From positions 66,831,072 through 66,895,071 of the forward strand of contig OU862907.1 in the NCBI GenBank assembly GCA_917880885.1: 64,000 bases of DNA, given 5' to 3'. This document shows positions 53,975-63,969 of this stretch, piece after piece (position 1 is the first letter of the stretch; each line of letters opens with the position of its first letter). Below the pieces are notes generated by a model, which worked only from the letters and a program-made list of their open reading frames with translations, searched no databases and was not told the origin of the DNA. The translations under genes and the position numbers were made by a program. The DNA is from Limnephilus marmoratus. Its lineage: Eukaryota; Arthropoda; Insecta; Trichoptera; Limnephilidae.

Positions 53975-54602
53975 CATAGACATATAAATATTAGTAGACC
54001 AGAACATAAAGGTGAGACGGTAGACAACAACTACAGCGGGGCGCAGAGCGGGAAGATGACTTTGGAGATATGTGATTCGTCGATAACTCAATATGACATC
54101 TCGTATATAGGCATCTCGCATTATAATATCACCATTTAGTTCTTAAAAGCAAAATCTGCTTTTGAATAAATAGACCTTTTTACATGGGAGCGCGAATTGC
54201 TCGCCGCGTATTGAACAAATTTGCAAAGTCTAAATACGCCAAAATAAAGTTCTTTTATTTTGTTACTCCAATATTTTGTTGCCGTATTTAGTTAGGACAC
54301 TTTTATGAATGTTTCATAATTTACTTACCCCGTAAACCATCGACGAGCACACGTCATGTATCTCGAGTGATAGTATATATTTACTCATTTTCAAAACACA
54401 AACCATGTTTTTTGCTGTGTTATTTTGTAAAATGCACCGATGAAAGCTCGGCGCTGGCTCGCAGAAGAATGATAACGTCTATTTTTCAGATTCACATGAA
54501 GCCATTCTCAATCCTAGCCGGTTCCAAGGAACCGGTATGGGGAGGGAGAAATAATACGCTTTTATCACTTAGGGCAGTTCTTCTAATATTCATATGTCTA
54601 TG
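53975..54602 (+). mobile_element. hAT-family copy 4 (diverged), TSD ATATATAT
   Basis: Ends CATAGACATATAAATATTAG and, reversed, CATAGACATATGAATATTAG. ATATATAT on both sides fits an 8-bp duplication but is low complexity. Interior alignable to copies 1-3 (GCGCGAATTGCTCGCC) with many changes. Confidence 0.8.
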
Positions 54603-55005
54603 ATATATATGCATTATTTTAGAAAAAATGGCGGAAACAGTCTGAACTCAAAGGAAAGTTCTTTGTAGTGAGAAGCAGCTAGGAGATCTCTCTCTATTTT
54701 CGGCCCCTCATATGGTGCCATAGTGTAAACAATAAAAATACATAATAATATAGCGTAGCGAAGGCGGTAGATTTTTTTTGAGTTTTTCAAAATCGTGAAA
54801 ATCACGACTTTTGAATTGTCCAATATAAAAACTAGGATAATTAATCTAGATTCTTTAGTTCAACACTGCGAGTTTGGCAGGAACATCTTAACTGGAATAC
54901 TGTGCTTTTGCTACAGGTATTTCAATAAAAGGTGCTCCAATCTTGATGAATGTTTTAAATTAATTAGATATTTATCATTGACAGCCGGCGATAGATAGAT
55001 ATTAC
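54603..55005. other. unassigned DNA between hAT copy 4 and SINE-B
   Basis: AT-rich, no long frame, no repeat partner noticed except a short duplicated AGCCGGCG just before the SINE head. Confidence 0.35.
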
Positions 55006-55010
55006 TGACG

Positions 55011-55432
55011 GCCGGCGTAGTCCAGTGGATTATCCTCTTGACTAGCACTCCGAAGGTCGCGGGATCGAATCCCGGCGTGGCAAATAAATTTTATTTGATT
55101 AATTTGTGTTATTTCACAATGTATTCATTTAAAATAATATATAGTATATTTGCGGCACGTTCCAGAGTGGAAGATACTCTCAGTATCGCCCTGGTGTAAG
55201 ACCACCATTCAGAATTGAAACGTTGCTTAAAATGGCGTTAGCCGTGTTTGGTGACCAGATCTGAATGGCCAGGTACTTCCCCACCCCCCTCTTCCCCATC
55301 TCCTTCCCTTCCCCACTACCTTCAGCCTCACAACATACCCAAATTGGGGATGCCATAGTCCCACAGGCTCCAGACGGGAGCAATAGGGACTCTTGTGCGG
55401 TATTTCATGTAAAAAAAAAAAAGATATTTTAA
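55011..55432 (+). mobile_element. complete SINE-B (best copy)
   Basis: The tRNA-like head GCCGGCGTAGTCCAGTGG carries an A box and B box (GGGATCGAATCCC). The body has GGCACGTTCCAGAGTGG, the 3' half has GTGTTTGGTGACCAGATCTG, and it ends GGTATTTCATGTAAAAAAAA. About 420 bp; the head-body-tail order matches 35666-36055 and 31750-32168. Confidence 0.9.
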
Positions 55433-55775
55433 TATCGCCCCGGTTGAAGATCACCATTCGTTTGAATTGGGTTAGTCATGTTTATTGACTAGATATGAAG
55501 AGCAAGTTATTTTTCAACCTTCCCCTTGCCCATTTCCTCCCCCCCACTTCAGTACAATAACATACGTAAATTTGTGAATTTGTGGAAAGGGTCGTATCTG
55601 AGACTCGTTTTTATCTGTCGACTTGTATGTGGAATGAGCCACCGCCATCTGAGTTTCATCCTTCATATAATCGAGGCATCCATTCACAAATCCCTCCTCG
55701 TAACCCACTTCACAAAGCTGCCCAACTGGGTGATGTCAGGGGCGCTCTTGTGAGATGTTAAGTAAAAAAAAACAA
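55433..55775 (+). mobile_element. diverged SINE-B-like copy in tandem
   Basis: ATATCGCCCCGGTTGAAGAT, CATGTTTATTGACTAGATAT and CTCTTGTGAGATGTTAAGTA correspond in order to SINE-B body and tail with many changes; tRNA head absent. Confidence 0.5.
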
Positions 55776-56375
55776 AAAAGCAAACATTATCCTCTTTGGG
55801 ACCTAGGAGTTGAAAATTCTTATGTAAATTAGATACATCAGTTTTTTTTTCAAATTATATTTTTATTGATAAATAACAACACTTCTATCGGTTGTTATGA
55901 TAAATTTGTAATTTGAATTTTTTAATAAATTTATTATTATTTTGTAATTATTACTAAATAAAATTATTGTAAATTTTATTTTATTTTTTTGGATTTTGGG
56001 TAAAATTAATATTGATTTGTATATATATTAAAATTATTTTGCAAAAAAAATGTTTTTGACAAAATATTATTATTAGAAATAAATTATTAACACAAAATGA
56101 AGTTTTATTTTGTTATCTATGTATACCTATATAAATTTAATGTTTCTTTGTTTGTCCCTTATGCTTTACTAAACCATTCATCCGATTGCGATGAAACTTT
56201 GGTGATTTGTTGTGCACATGCCCGCAAAGGTTTCTGTATAAAGTTGTGTGCTCTGGTGTTATGAAAATATTTCCTACTTATACCATTCACCAATTGCGGT
56301 GATGATTTGTTATGCACATACCTGCGAAGGTTTCTATATATAATGGTGTGCTCTGGCTCTGACATTGTTCAGAAA
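55776..56375. other. AT-rich DNA and a Helitron-like 5' scrap
   Basis: 56150-56370 has two related units (GCGATGAAACTTTGGTGATT; TGCACATRCCYGCRAAGGTT) similar to 40460-40560 in the Helitron at 40 kb. The rest is very AT-rich. Confidence 0.4.
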
Positions 56376-57159
56376 TGTTAACTAGTACAAAATATCTCTT
56401 AAAATCTCTTCCAGAAATGTTCACTACTATGAGATATCTCTTAGTAAATGACCAGAAATGTTCACTACTACAAGATATCTTTTAGTAAATTATCAGAAAT
56501 GTTCACTACTACAAGATATCTTTTAGTAGTAATTGTTCAGAAATGTTAACTAGTACGAAATATCTTTTAAAAGCTCTTCCAGAAATGTTCACTACTTTGA
56601 GATATCTTTTAGCTAGCATTTCAGATAAGTTCACTACTATAAGATATCTTTTAGTAAATTATCAGAAATGTTCACTACTACAAAATACCTTTTAGTATGT
56701 GTTCAGAAATGTTAACTAGTACGAAATATCTCTTAAAAACACTTCCAGAAATGTTCACTGCTTTGAGATATATTTTAGCTAGCATTTCAGATAAGTTCAC
56801 TACTATAAGATATCTCTTAGTAAATGACCAGAAATGTTAACTACTACAAAATATCTTTTAGTAAATTATCAGAAATGTTCACTACTACAAGATATCTTTT
56901 AGTAGTAATTGTTCAGAAATGTTAACTAGTACGAAATATCTTTTAAAAGCTCTTCCAGAAATGTTCACTACTTTGAGATATCTTTTAGCTAGCATTTCAG
57001 ATAAGTTCACTACTATAAGATATCTTTTAGTAAATTATCAGAAATGTTCACTACTACAAAATATCTTTTAGTATGTGTTCAGAAATGTTAACTAGTACGA
57101 AATATCTCTTAAAAACTCTTCCAGAAATGTTCACTACTATGAGATATCTACTATAGACG

Positions 57160-57522
57160 GTGGGGCAAGATGGGGCATTTGCCCCACCCCGGCTGGTCGA
57201 TGCATAGACCTCTGGGATTGTCGACCGAGTCACATTTTCAAATTTACAGCACTTCATAGGATGTATGCATAGAGCCTAAGACCTGTGCTACACACAGCTA
57301 TAAAAGATATGGCTTGGCGTATTTCGGCATATCGCTCGACGTAGATTCCCAATGGGAATATATGGCGAGCGATATACTGAAATAGGCCAAGCCACATTTT
57401 TTATAGCTGTTTGTGGCACCCGTCTAAAGCATGAATATGTTGTAGAAGTCTACTTTTTTCGGTACCTACTGTAGATTTTAATTTTTTGCCCCACCCTTAA
57501 TTAAAACTTGGCTATGCCCATG
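57160..57522. mobile_element. insert with long hairpin inside the satellite
   Basis: Non-satellite DNA bounded by TGGGGCAAGATGGGGCATTT and TTTGCCCCACCC. Its core is an inverted repeat at 57294-57411 with arms of roughly 55 bp (ATATCGCTCG, GGCTTGGC, ACAGCTATAAAA) and almost no loop. Confidence 0.65.
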
Positions 57523-57576
57523 TTCACTACTACAAGATATCTCTTAGCAAATGACCAGAAATGTTCACAACTATAA

Positions 57577-57737
57577 GGGAACGTAACCATACTATGTGAC
57601 CAACATTTGCAATTTTTAACCCCCCCCCCCCCACCGTGACCAAAAACCCAAGCCCCCCGCCGCTCATTTGTACCAAGCGTGGTATTTTGAAGACCCCCCC
57701 CTCCCCTGAACAGGTCACGTAGTATGGGTACGTTCCC
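57577..57737. mobile_element. MITE with 25-bp TIRs, TSD TAA (copy 2)
   Basis: Same element as 33432-33591. The satellite unit resumes precisely after the TAA duplication (57574-57576 and 57738-57740), which proves the insertion boundaries. Confidence 0.9.
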
Positions 57738-58314
57738 TAAGATATATCTTAGTAAATGACCAGAAATGTTCAATACTACAAGATATCTCTTAGTAAATGA
57801 CCAGAAATGTTCACAACTATAAGATATCTCTTAGTAAATGACCAGAAATGTTCAATACTACAAGATATCTCTTAGTAAATGATCAGAATTGTTCACCTCT
57901 ACAAGATATCTTTTGGCAAGTGTTCAGAAATGTTAACTAGTACGAAATAACTCTTAAAAGCTCTTCCAGAAATGATCACTACCACAATATATCTCTTAGT
58001 TGGCATTTCAGAAATGTTCAATACTTTAAGATATATATCTTTTAGTTTACATTCCTGATTTGTGTTCACTAATAAAAGATATTTTTCGTGCATCTGCCGC
58101 AGAGAGCACCTTTGTAACCTCTCTTTCTGTTATACACATTATTAATAAGAAAAAGGGAGAGATTACAATGGATCTCTCGGTTTGCATCAGTTCTCTTAAT
58201 TGTAACAATTATTTCTTACAGTGATCTGAAGTTAGTGTTTTATTATAAAAGTGATAAATAAAGCTGTATACTCAAACTTTAAAGAATAGTAAGTGAAGTT
58301 AATAAGTTCTCAAG

Positions 58315-58356
58315 ATGGATACGAAAACAGTTGAAGAACCAGTGTTTGAAGAAAAT
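58315..58356 (+). CDS. PAPLA1: SEC23IP/DDHD2/PAPLA1-family gene, exon 1 (start)
   Basis: ATG in a good context (CAAGATGG) begins MDTKTVEEPVFEEN and meets donor AAT|GTAAGT in phase 0. The next family exon (62237) is also phase 0 and continues in frame. It is a short acidic leader with no domain. Because the exon is small, its assignment rests on the start context, the strong donor and the phase match. Vertebrate DDHD2 likewise has a short disordered leader before the WWE-type region. Upstream is leader DNA at about 58100-58314, beyond which the satellite begins. The alternative is that this is a second promoter of a gene whose long form starts with the exons at 40655-49400. Confidence 0.65.
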
Positions 58357-59560
58357 GTAAGTATCATTGATTAAACTATGAATTGGGATGGCGAAATATT
58401 AGCCAATGGACTGTAATTCACACAATGTATTGTAGTACACGCCAAAGATATTTAAATACAAGAGATATGCTGTGATGGCCGCCCGACTGTCGGCGGACTA
58501 CTACCTAATGGGAATAGTTTCAATGCGGAAAGAATTCGTACATTTAGTTGATTTTTTGAAGGTGTGCATTAGTATTGGTTAGCATGTAGTTTGAATACGG
58601 AAAGAATTCTTTCATTTAGTTGATTTTTTTAAGGTATGCATTAGTATTGGTTAACATGTAGTTTGAATACGGAAAGAATTCTTTCATTTAGTTGATTTTT
58701 TTAAGGTATGCATTAGTATTGGTTAACATGTAGTTTGAATACGGAAAGAATTCTTTCATTTAGTTGATTTTTTTAAGGTATGCATTAGTATTGGTTAACA
58801 TGTAGTTTGAATACGGAAAGAATTCTTTCATTTAGTTGATTTTTTTAAGGTATGCATTAGTATTGGTTAACATGTAGTTTGAATACGGAAAGAATTCTTT
58901 CATTTAGTTGATTTTTTTAAGGTATGCATTAGTATTGGTTAACATGTAGTTTGAATACGGAAAGAATTCTTTCATTTAGTTGATTTTTTTAAGGTATGCA
59001 TTAGTATTGGTTAACATGTAGTTTGAATACGGAAAGAATTCTTTCATTTAGTTGATTTTTTTAAGGTATGCATTAGTATTGGTTAACATGTAGTTTGAAT
59101 ACGGAAAGAATTCTTTCATTTAGTTGATTTTTTTAAGGTATGCATTAGTATTGGTTAACATGTAGTTTGAATACGGAAAGAATTCTTTCATTTAGTTGAT
59201 TTTTTTAAGGTATGCATTAGTATTGGTTAACATGTAGTTTGAATACGGAAAGAATTCTTTCATTTAGTTGATTTTTTTAAGGTATGCATTAGTATTGGTT
59301 AACATGTAGTTTGAATACGGAAAGAATTCTTTCATTTAGTTGATTTTTTTAAGGTATGCATTAGTATTGGTTAACATGTAGTTTGAATACGGAAAGAATT
59401 CTTTCATTTAGTTGATTTTTTTAAGGTATGCATTAGTATTGGTTAACATGTAGTTTGAATACGGAAAGAATTCTTTCATTTAGTTGATTTTTTTAAGTTC
59501 TGCAGTAGTATTGGTTAACAATATATTTTGAATTTGGAAAGAATTAGTTAATACAATATA

Positions 59561-60485
59561 TTAGTTCCTTACATATGAAATTGGCGTTTTGTATGGGAGG
59601 AACATAAAGTCGATTTTTTTAAAATATAATATATTTATTTAATCAAAGTATGTACCATTGCTATCTATGCACTTTTGCCATCTCCTAGGTAGTTCATCGA
59701 TCCCTTTACTAAAAAAACCATTCGGACGGGAATCAATAAAATCTTTGAAGGCGGTTTGGACTGCCCCATCGGAGTTGAATTTTTTCTCTTGCAAGAAGTT
59801 ATCCAAATTTCGAAAAATATGGTAATCTGTTGGGGCAAGGTCCAGAGAGTACGGTGGATGTCTTAGACATTCCAATTGAAGCTCCTCTAATTTGGTAACC
59901 GTCTGTTGTGCAGTGTGTGGTCTAGCGTTCTAACGCGCGTTTGTTGATTTGCTTCACTCAATTCGTGAGGTGTACCTTTCAAGCTTTTTCACCTTCCCAA
60001 TTTGCTTCAAGTGAATTAAAACAATTTTATCACTAACACCGCAGCCTGCAGTTAACTCGGACGTGGTTTGCGATGGATCCGCTTCCACAATAGCCTTCAG
60101 TTCTTCATTATCAACTTTGGTCTCCGGCCGTCCATGGGGCTTGTTCTGCAGGTCGAAATTTCCAGAACGAAAACGTTGGAATCAAAAACGCACTGTGTTT
60201 TCTTTTGCGGCACCGTTGCCATACACATCATTAATACTTCGAGCCGTTTCTGCAGCACTGGTGCCACGGTGGAACTTGTACTCGTAAATAACGCGATATT
60301 TCAAGTTTTCCATTTTGTAAACTAAGTGACGCCAAGAAAAAAAACAATTAAGGAAAAAACAAATGAATTATAATTTTCGAAACACAAATACATGAGTAAA
60401 TAGCTGTATAAATTTGAATTTGGAATTCCTAACCAAAGAGAAGATATTTGAGATCAAAACGCCAATTTCATATGTAAGGACCTAA
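59561..60485 (-). mobile_element. mariner-family element, internally deleted, TSD TA
   Basis: TIRs TTAGTTCCTTACATATGAAA and, reversed, TTAGGTCCTTACATATGAAA continue through TTGGCGTTTTG; TA at 59559-59560 and 60486-60487. 925 bp compared with about 1.3 kb for intact mariners. Confidence 0.9.
59639..60313 (-). pseudogene. mariner transposase, broken
   Basis: The minus-strand start MENLKYRVIYEYKF leads into a helix-turn-helix N-terminal region (RSINDVYGNGAAKENTVRFW, NKPHGRPETKVDNEEL). The frame then breaks. The C-terminal part reads HPPYSLDLAPTDYHIFRNLD, containing the last catalytic Asp region, and ends LPRRWQKCIDSNGTYFD before a stop at 59639. Against the usual ~345 residues about a third is missing from the middle, including the first catalytic acidic residues, and at least one frameshift and a stop are present. 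Not functional. Confidence 0.85.
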
Positions 60486-60927
60486 TAGTTTGAATACAGA
60501 AAGAATTCATTCATTTTTGATATTTTGAACTTGGGCAGAGTATTGGTTAACAATATTGGCGACACCAGGAAACATAGTCCCACACAGTAAAAATACTGCG
60601 AATAGCACATCTCTTATATTTAAATATCTTTGGTACATGCCAAAATTTAAGACCGGGTTAACGTTGATCAAAAATCATCGCAATAGGCGAGTTTAAGGTA
60701 AAAAAAGTAGCATGCTTCCGCCCACGCCTTTCTCTTTCATTCATTGTAAAGTCAGTAGCTGCGCGAGAATAAATCGTACTGTGTTCAGGTCGGTCTCAAA
60801 GTTTGGCGTGCACAACCTCTAGTAACAGGTAATGAAGAAGAGGCACTAGACAATCGATCACACTCTTTTAGAGTTCTTTCTTCTCATTCTTTCGTTCCGT
60901 CTCTTTCATTCTAGAATTTAGTCAATT

Positions 60928-61225
60928 TGGGAGTTGGGTATGGGTACCGCCGCTCCGGGAACCATTTATTGGATAACCAACACCCATGCTATAGATCACC
61001 CCATTCGCTACATTTGGTTACTTAGCAGGGGTGCCCATGAGGTCATGGGGTGAGGTTTGTCTAGGTCTTGGCGGCCTATGCATTTGTCTACTGCGTGGCG
61101 GGCCGGATCGGGAGAGATTGTTTGGGGGAGGCCTATCCTAGACCTCTCCAGCCGGTCTCTTTCGACCCATCGCCTTGTACCGTAGTGGGAGCGATGGATT
61201 CATACGTCCGTCACTCATACACTTC
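60928..61225 (+). mobile_element. SINE-A 5' two-thirds, in intron 1
   Basis: GGGTATGGGTACCGCCGCTC to GGATTCATACGTCCGTCACT; ends before the LINE-like tail, so it is 3'-truncated. Confidence 0.8.
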
Positions 61226-61314
61226 CTCTTTCTGTTACAAATTTACTATTGAAAGTTGCTAATATTGTTTCCAGTGATTTAATATTACAATAAGAGGTTT
61301 TACACATTAAGTTA

Positions 61315-61990
61315 TGGTGTTTGAAAGAGAGAGTACGAAAACAATGTGCAATATAGTTGTGAATGATGAATACTTGGAGCAGGTGGATGAGTTTGTTTAT
61401 TTGGGACGTATGTTTACCAGAGATGGGAAGGCTGATAGAGATATTGAAAGAAGGGTAAATGCAGGTAACTCCATTAATAGATGACTGAACTTGGTTGGCG
61501 CCAACAAAAAACTGTCCAAAGAAGCGAAGCTAGCCGTCCATAATGGAGAGCTGGGACCTAACCTGATGTATGGCAGTGAGGCATGGAACTGGCAGAGGAA
61601 AGATGGAAGTAGACTGAATGATGTACAAATGAGATCCCTGAGGCGTTTGTGTGGTAAAACCATGTACGATCGTGTGAGAAACGTGGAGATCGACAAAGAA
61701 TGCAAGGCTGTTATAAGCGTAATGAGTAAGATTAAGAAAGAAACGCTCAGATGGTTTGGGCATGTAGAGTGAATGCGGAAAGGAGTGTAAGGAGAATATA
61801 CGATGCAAATGTGAATGGTAGAAGACATCGGGGACGCCCGAGGATGACACGGCACGATCAAGTGAATCAGATACTTGAGACGGGCCATGTTAATAGTCAG
61901 AATAATAGAAGAGCATGTATGAGACGATGTATGAATGTGAATGAGGCAAGGAGTGTGTGTCAAGACCGAGTTCATCCTCTCTGCCTATCC
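61315..61990 (+). pseudogene. LINE RT C-terminal remnant in intron 1
   Basis: Reads EQVDEFVYLGRMFTRDGKAD, then a stop at 61482, then LVGANKKLSKEAKLAVHNGE, LMYGSEAWNWQRKDGSRLND and VQMRSLRRLCGKTMYDRVRN. It reaches RWFGHVE, and after a frameshift GRRHRGRPRMTRHDQVN. This is the well-known C-terminal block of a LINE reverse transcriptase. At least one stop and one frameshift. Confidence 0.8.
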
Positions 61991-62042
61991 CTGCGGAGAA
62001 ATGATGTGATGGTTAGTTAGTCATTAAGTTAAAAGTAAAAAA

Positions 62043-62230
62043 ATAATATTTTCAAATTGCTCATTTTTGCACCCAAGCCACACCTTGTACAGATTGACAC
62101 GATAGACTGTATATCTTTCATACTGTTAGAAATCAGCGGCGCGTCATCAGCATACAAGAGGCAACTTTCTTTCAGATTGCTCATTTTTGCACCCAATCCC
62201 AATGACTGCATTTTGACGATGATCACTATG
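62043..62230 (-). pseudogene. LINE RT fragment with YADD motif
   Basis: The minus-strand frame has ESCLLYADDAPLISNSMKDI, the RT motif C region, flanked on both sides by a repeated LGAKMSNLK (a small direct duplication). It lies against the intron 1 acceptor (exon at 62237). Confidence 0.65.
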
Positions 62231-62236
62231 TTTCAG

Positions 62237-62384
62237 GATGAGAAGTCGGAGCAGCCGTACCAGGCTTACAAACCTGTGCAGCGCCACTGGTTTCACTGTA
62301 AAGAAGTGGAAGACAAGCAGATCTGGAGTCCCTTCTCTCAGATAGACTCCAATACCCTGGAGGAGGCATACACCAAGAACTCAA
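62237..62384 (+). CDS. PAPLA1: SEC23IP/DDHD2/PAPLA1-family gene, exon 2 (WWE-type region)
   Basis: Acceptor TGTTTCAG and donor AACTCAA|GTGAGT bound 49 codons plus one base. The protein YKPVQRHWFHCKEVEDKQIW then SPFSQIDSNTLEEAY is the start of the WWE-like domain found before the lipase part of SEC23IP and DDHD2: the family pattern is Y-x-P-V-x-x-H-W-F-x-C-K, a Trp about ten residues on, and a following LEEAY/LEEIY. These proteins are intracellular phospholipases A1 (or relatives) that act on phosphatidic acid at ER exit sites and the Golgi; SEC23IP also binds the COPII coat subunit Sec23. The lipase GxSxG and DDHD domains must lie beyond the window. Intron 1 (58357-62236) is 3.9 kb. Confidence 0.92.
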
Positions 62385-62454
62385 GTGAGTACTATTTTAT
62401 TTTTTAATTTTTTATGGAGGATTAAATAAAATCTCAAATCATATTATCTAACCA

Positions 62455-63375
62455 GTTGATTGATTGTATGTTTGTTTAATTAGTCTGATTGTTTGTTTGA
62501 TTAATCTGAATGTTGGACTGTTTGTTTATTTGATTAGTCTGATTATTTGACTATTTGATTAGTCTGATTGTTTGGCTGTTTGTTTGTTTGATTAGTCTGA
62601 TTATTTGACTTTTCATTTATTTGATTAGTCTGATTTTTTTACTGTTTGATTAGTCTGATTTTTTTACTGTTTGTTTGGTTGTTTGATTAGTCTGATTGTT
62701 CAACTATTTGTTTGATCAGCCTGATGATTTTGCTGTTTGATTAGTCTGATTATTTGACTGTTTTTTTTGTTTGTTTGATTAGTATGAATGTTTGACTGTT
62801 TGTTTGATCTGTCTGATGATCTGATTGATTGATTAATCTGATTGTTTGACTGTTTGTTTGTTTGTTTGTTTGATTAGTATGATTGTTTGACTGTTTGTTT
62901 GATCTGTCTGATGATCTGATTGATTGATTAATCTGATTGTTTGACTGTTTGTTTGTTTGTTTGATTAGTCTGAATGTTGACTTTTTTGTTTGATTAGTCT
63001 GATTGTTCGACTGTTTATTTGTTTGTTTGTTTGATTAGTATGATTGTTTGACTGTTTGTTTGATCTGTCTGATGATCTGATTGATTGATTAATCTGATTG
63101 TTTGACTGTTTGTTTGTTTGTTTGATTAGTCTGAATGTTGACTTTTTTGTTTGATTAGTCTGATTGTTTGACTGTTTATTTGTTTGTTTGTTTGATTAGT
63201 ATGATTGTTTGACTGTTTGTTTGATCTGTCTGATGATCTGACTGATTGATTAGTCTGATTATTTGACTGTTTGTTTGTTTGATTAGTCTGAATGTTTGAA
63301 TTTTTTGTTTGATTAGTCTGATTGTTTGACTGTTTATTTATTTGTTTGATTATTCCTATTGTTTAACTGTTTGTT
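62455..63375 (+). repeat. TTTG/TGATTAGTCTGA repeat filling intron 2
   Basis: Irregular units of GTTTGATTAGTCTGATTGTT with GACTGTTTGTTT. A longer unit containing GATCTGTCTGATGATCTGAT recurs four times (62800-63240). It occupies nearly all of the 1,008-bp intron 2. Confidence 0.85.
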
Positions 63376-63392
63376 TATTTGTGTGTTAGCAG

Positions 63393-63507
63393 GCTCCCCC
63401 GCATTGGATGGACTGATTCCGACGGACGGGGGACGATACGATGTATCTCTGATCAAGAGGGAACGATCGGCTGTCTACTGGATGGAAGACAGTGAGGCCG
63501 TCAGAAG
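63393..63507 (+). CDS. PAPLA1: SEC23IP/DDHD2/PAPLA1-family gene, exon 3
   Basis: Acceptor TGTGTTAGCAG and donor AGAAG|GTAAAT bound an exon that starts with GC (completing AGC with exon 2) and ends in phase 2. SPALDGLIPTDGGRYDVSLI then KRERSAVYWMEDSEAVRR matches the second half of the WWE-type region: family members share V-P-T-D-G-G-R-Y-D-V, a run of basic residues, VYW and EVRR. The acceptor is a TAGCAG tandem site; use of the first AG would insert one codon. The gene continues to the right. Confidence 0.92.
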
Positions 63508-63527
63508 GTAAATACACAAATAAAAAT

Positions 63528-63870
63528 CTTCTTGATCACTCCAGCGCATTGGTGTCCTTCCTCTGCTTCTTCTACCAAACACTGCGGCCAGTGATATGAG
63601 TTTCTCCAAGTTGGAGTCCTCAGTTTGGCAAGCAATGTACGTTGTAGGCAGATAGTTGACAGTGAACACATTTGTGCGTCTGGCTGTCCATGCAATCCTG
63701 AGCATTTTTCTCCAGCACCACATTTGGAGGGTATTTATCTGCTTTCTTTCATGGTAAAGTGTCCATGTTTCCACACCGTATAGAAATATGGGGAAAATCA
63801 ATGCCCAGACGAGTCTCATTTTGGTGGTCTTCTTTATGCCTCTGTCACTCCATGTTTTTTGCATTGTACT
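63528..63870 (-). pseudogene. LINE C-terminal fragment (RTE-like) in intron 3
   Basis: The minus-strand frame encodes MRLVWALIFPIFLYGVETWT, INTLQMWCWRKMLRIAWTAR and RTN, then FGRRSRGRTPMRWSDQ. The ETWTL...MWCWRKMLRI pattern is typical of the C-terminal end of RTE/BovB-like RT proteins. The frame holds, but the upstream RT is absent. Confidence 0.75.
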
Positions 63871-63969
63871 TGTTGCATTCCAAACTGTTTTTAAATTACT
63901 TAATTAGCTTCAGATGCACTTGGAAATGCACTGTAAATTAGACAATATATCGAAACGAAAATGGTGTAT

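Larger units (their letters stand above)
56376..58080. repeat. ~40-bp satellite with higher-order pattern and two insertions
   Basis: Units like CAGAAATGTTCACTACTACA then AGATATCTTTTAGTAAATTA repeat across the region. Variants recur in blocks of about 170-210 bp (a unit with CTAGCATTTCAGATAAG, one with TAACTAGTACGAAATATC). Insertions interrupt it at about 57160-57520 and 57577-57737. It lies directly upstream of the first exon of the SEC23IP/PAPLA1-family gene. Confidence 0.85.
58513..60570 (+). repeat. 72-bp tandem array in intron 1, split by a mariner
   Basis: About 14 units of 72 bp (AGTTTGAATACGGAAAGAAT, TTAGTTGATTTTTTTAAGGT, ATGCATTAGTATTGGTTAAC) occupy 58513-59517. The middle ones are identical by eye, the outer ones diverged. 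Decayed units flank the mariner at 59520-59560 and resume at 60488-60570. Near identity of inner units indicates recent amplification. Confidence 0.9.

Noticed and set aside
56376..58080. AGAAATGTTC satellite as a second heat-shock-element array
   Set aside because: GAA and TTC are three bases apart instead of two, so the units do not fit the nGAAnnTTCn pattern.
58513..59517. Regular 72-bp repeats that might look like a CRISPR array
   Set aside because: Whole units are identical with no unique spacers, no cas genes, and the setting is an intron of an animal gene; it is a minisatellite.
61397..61975. 192-residue minus-strand frame
   Set aside because: Antisense to the LINE RT remnant, which reads as known protein on the plus strand; the minus translation is Ser/Leu/His-rich without motifs.
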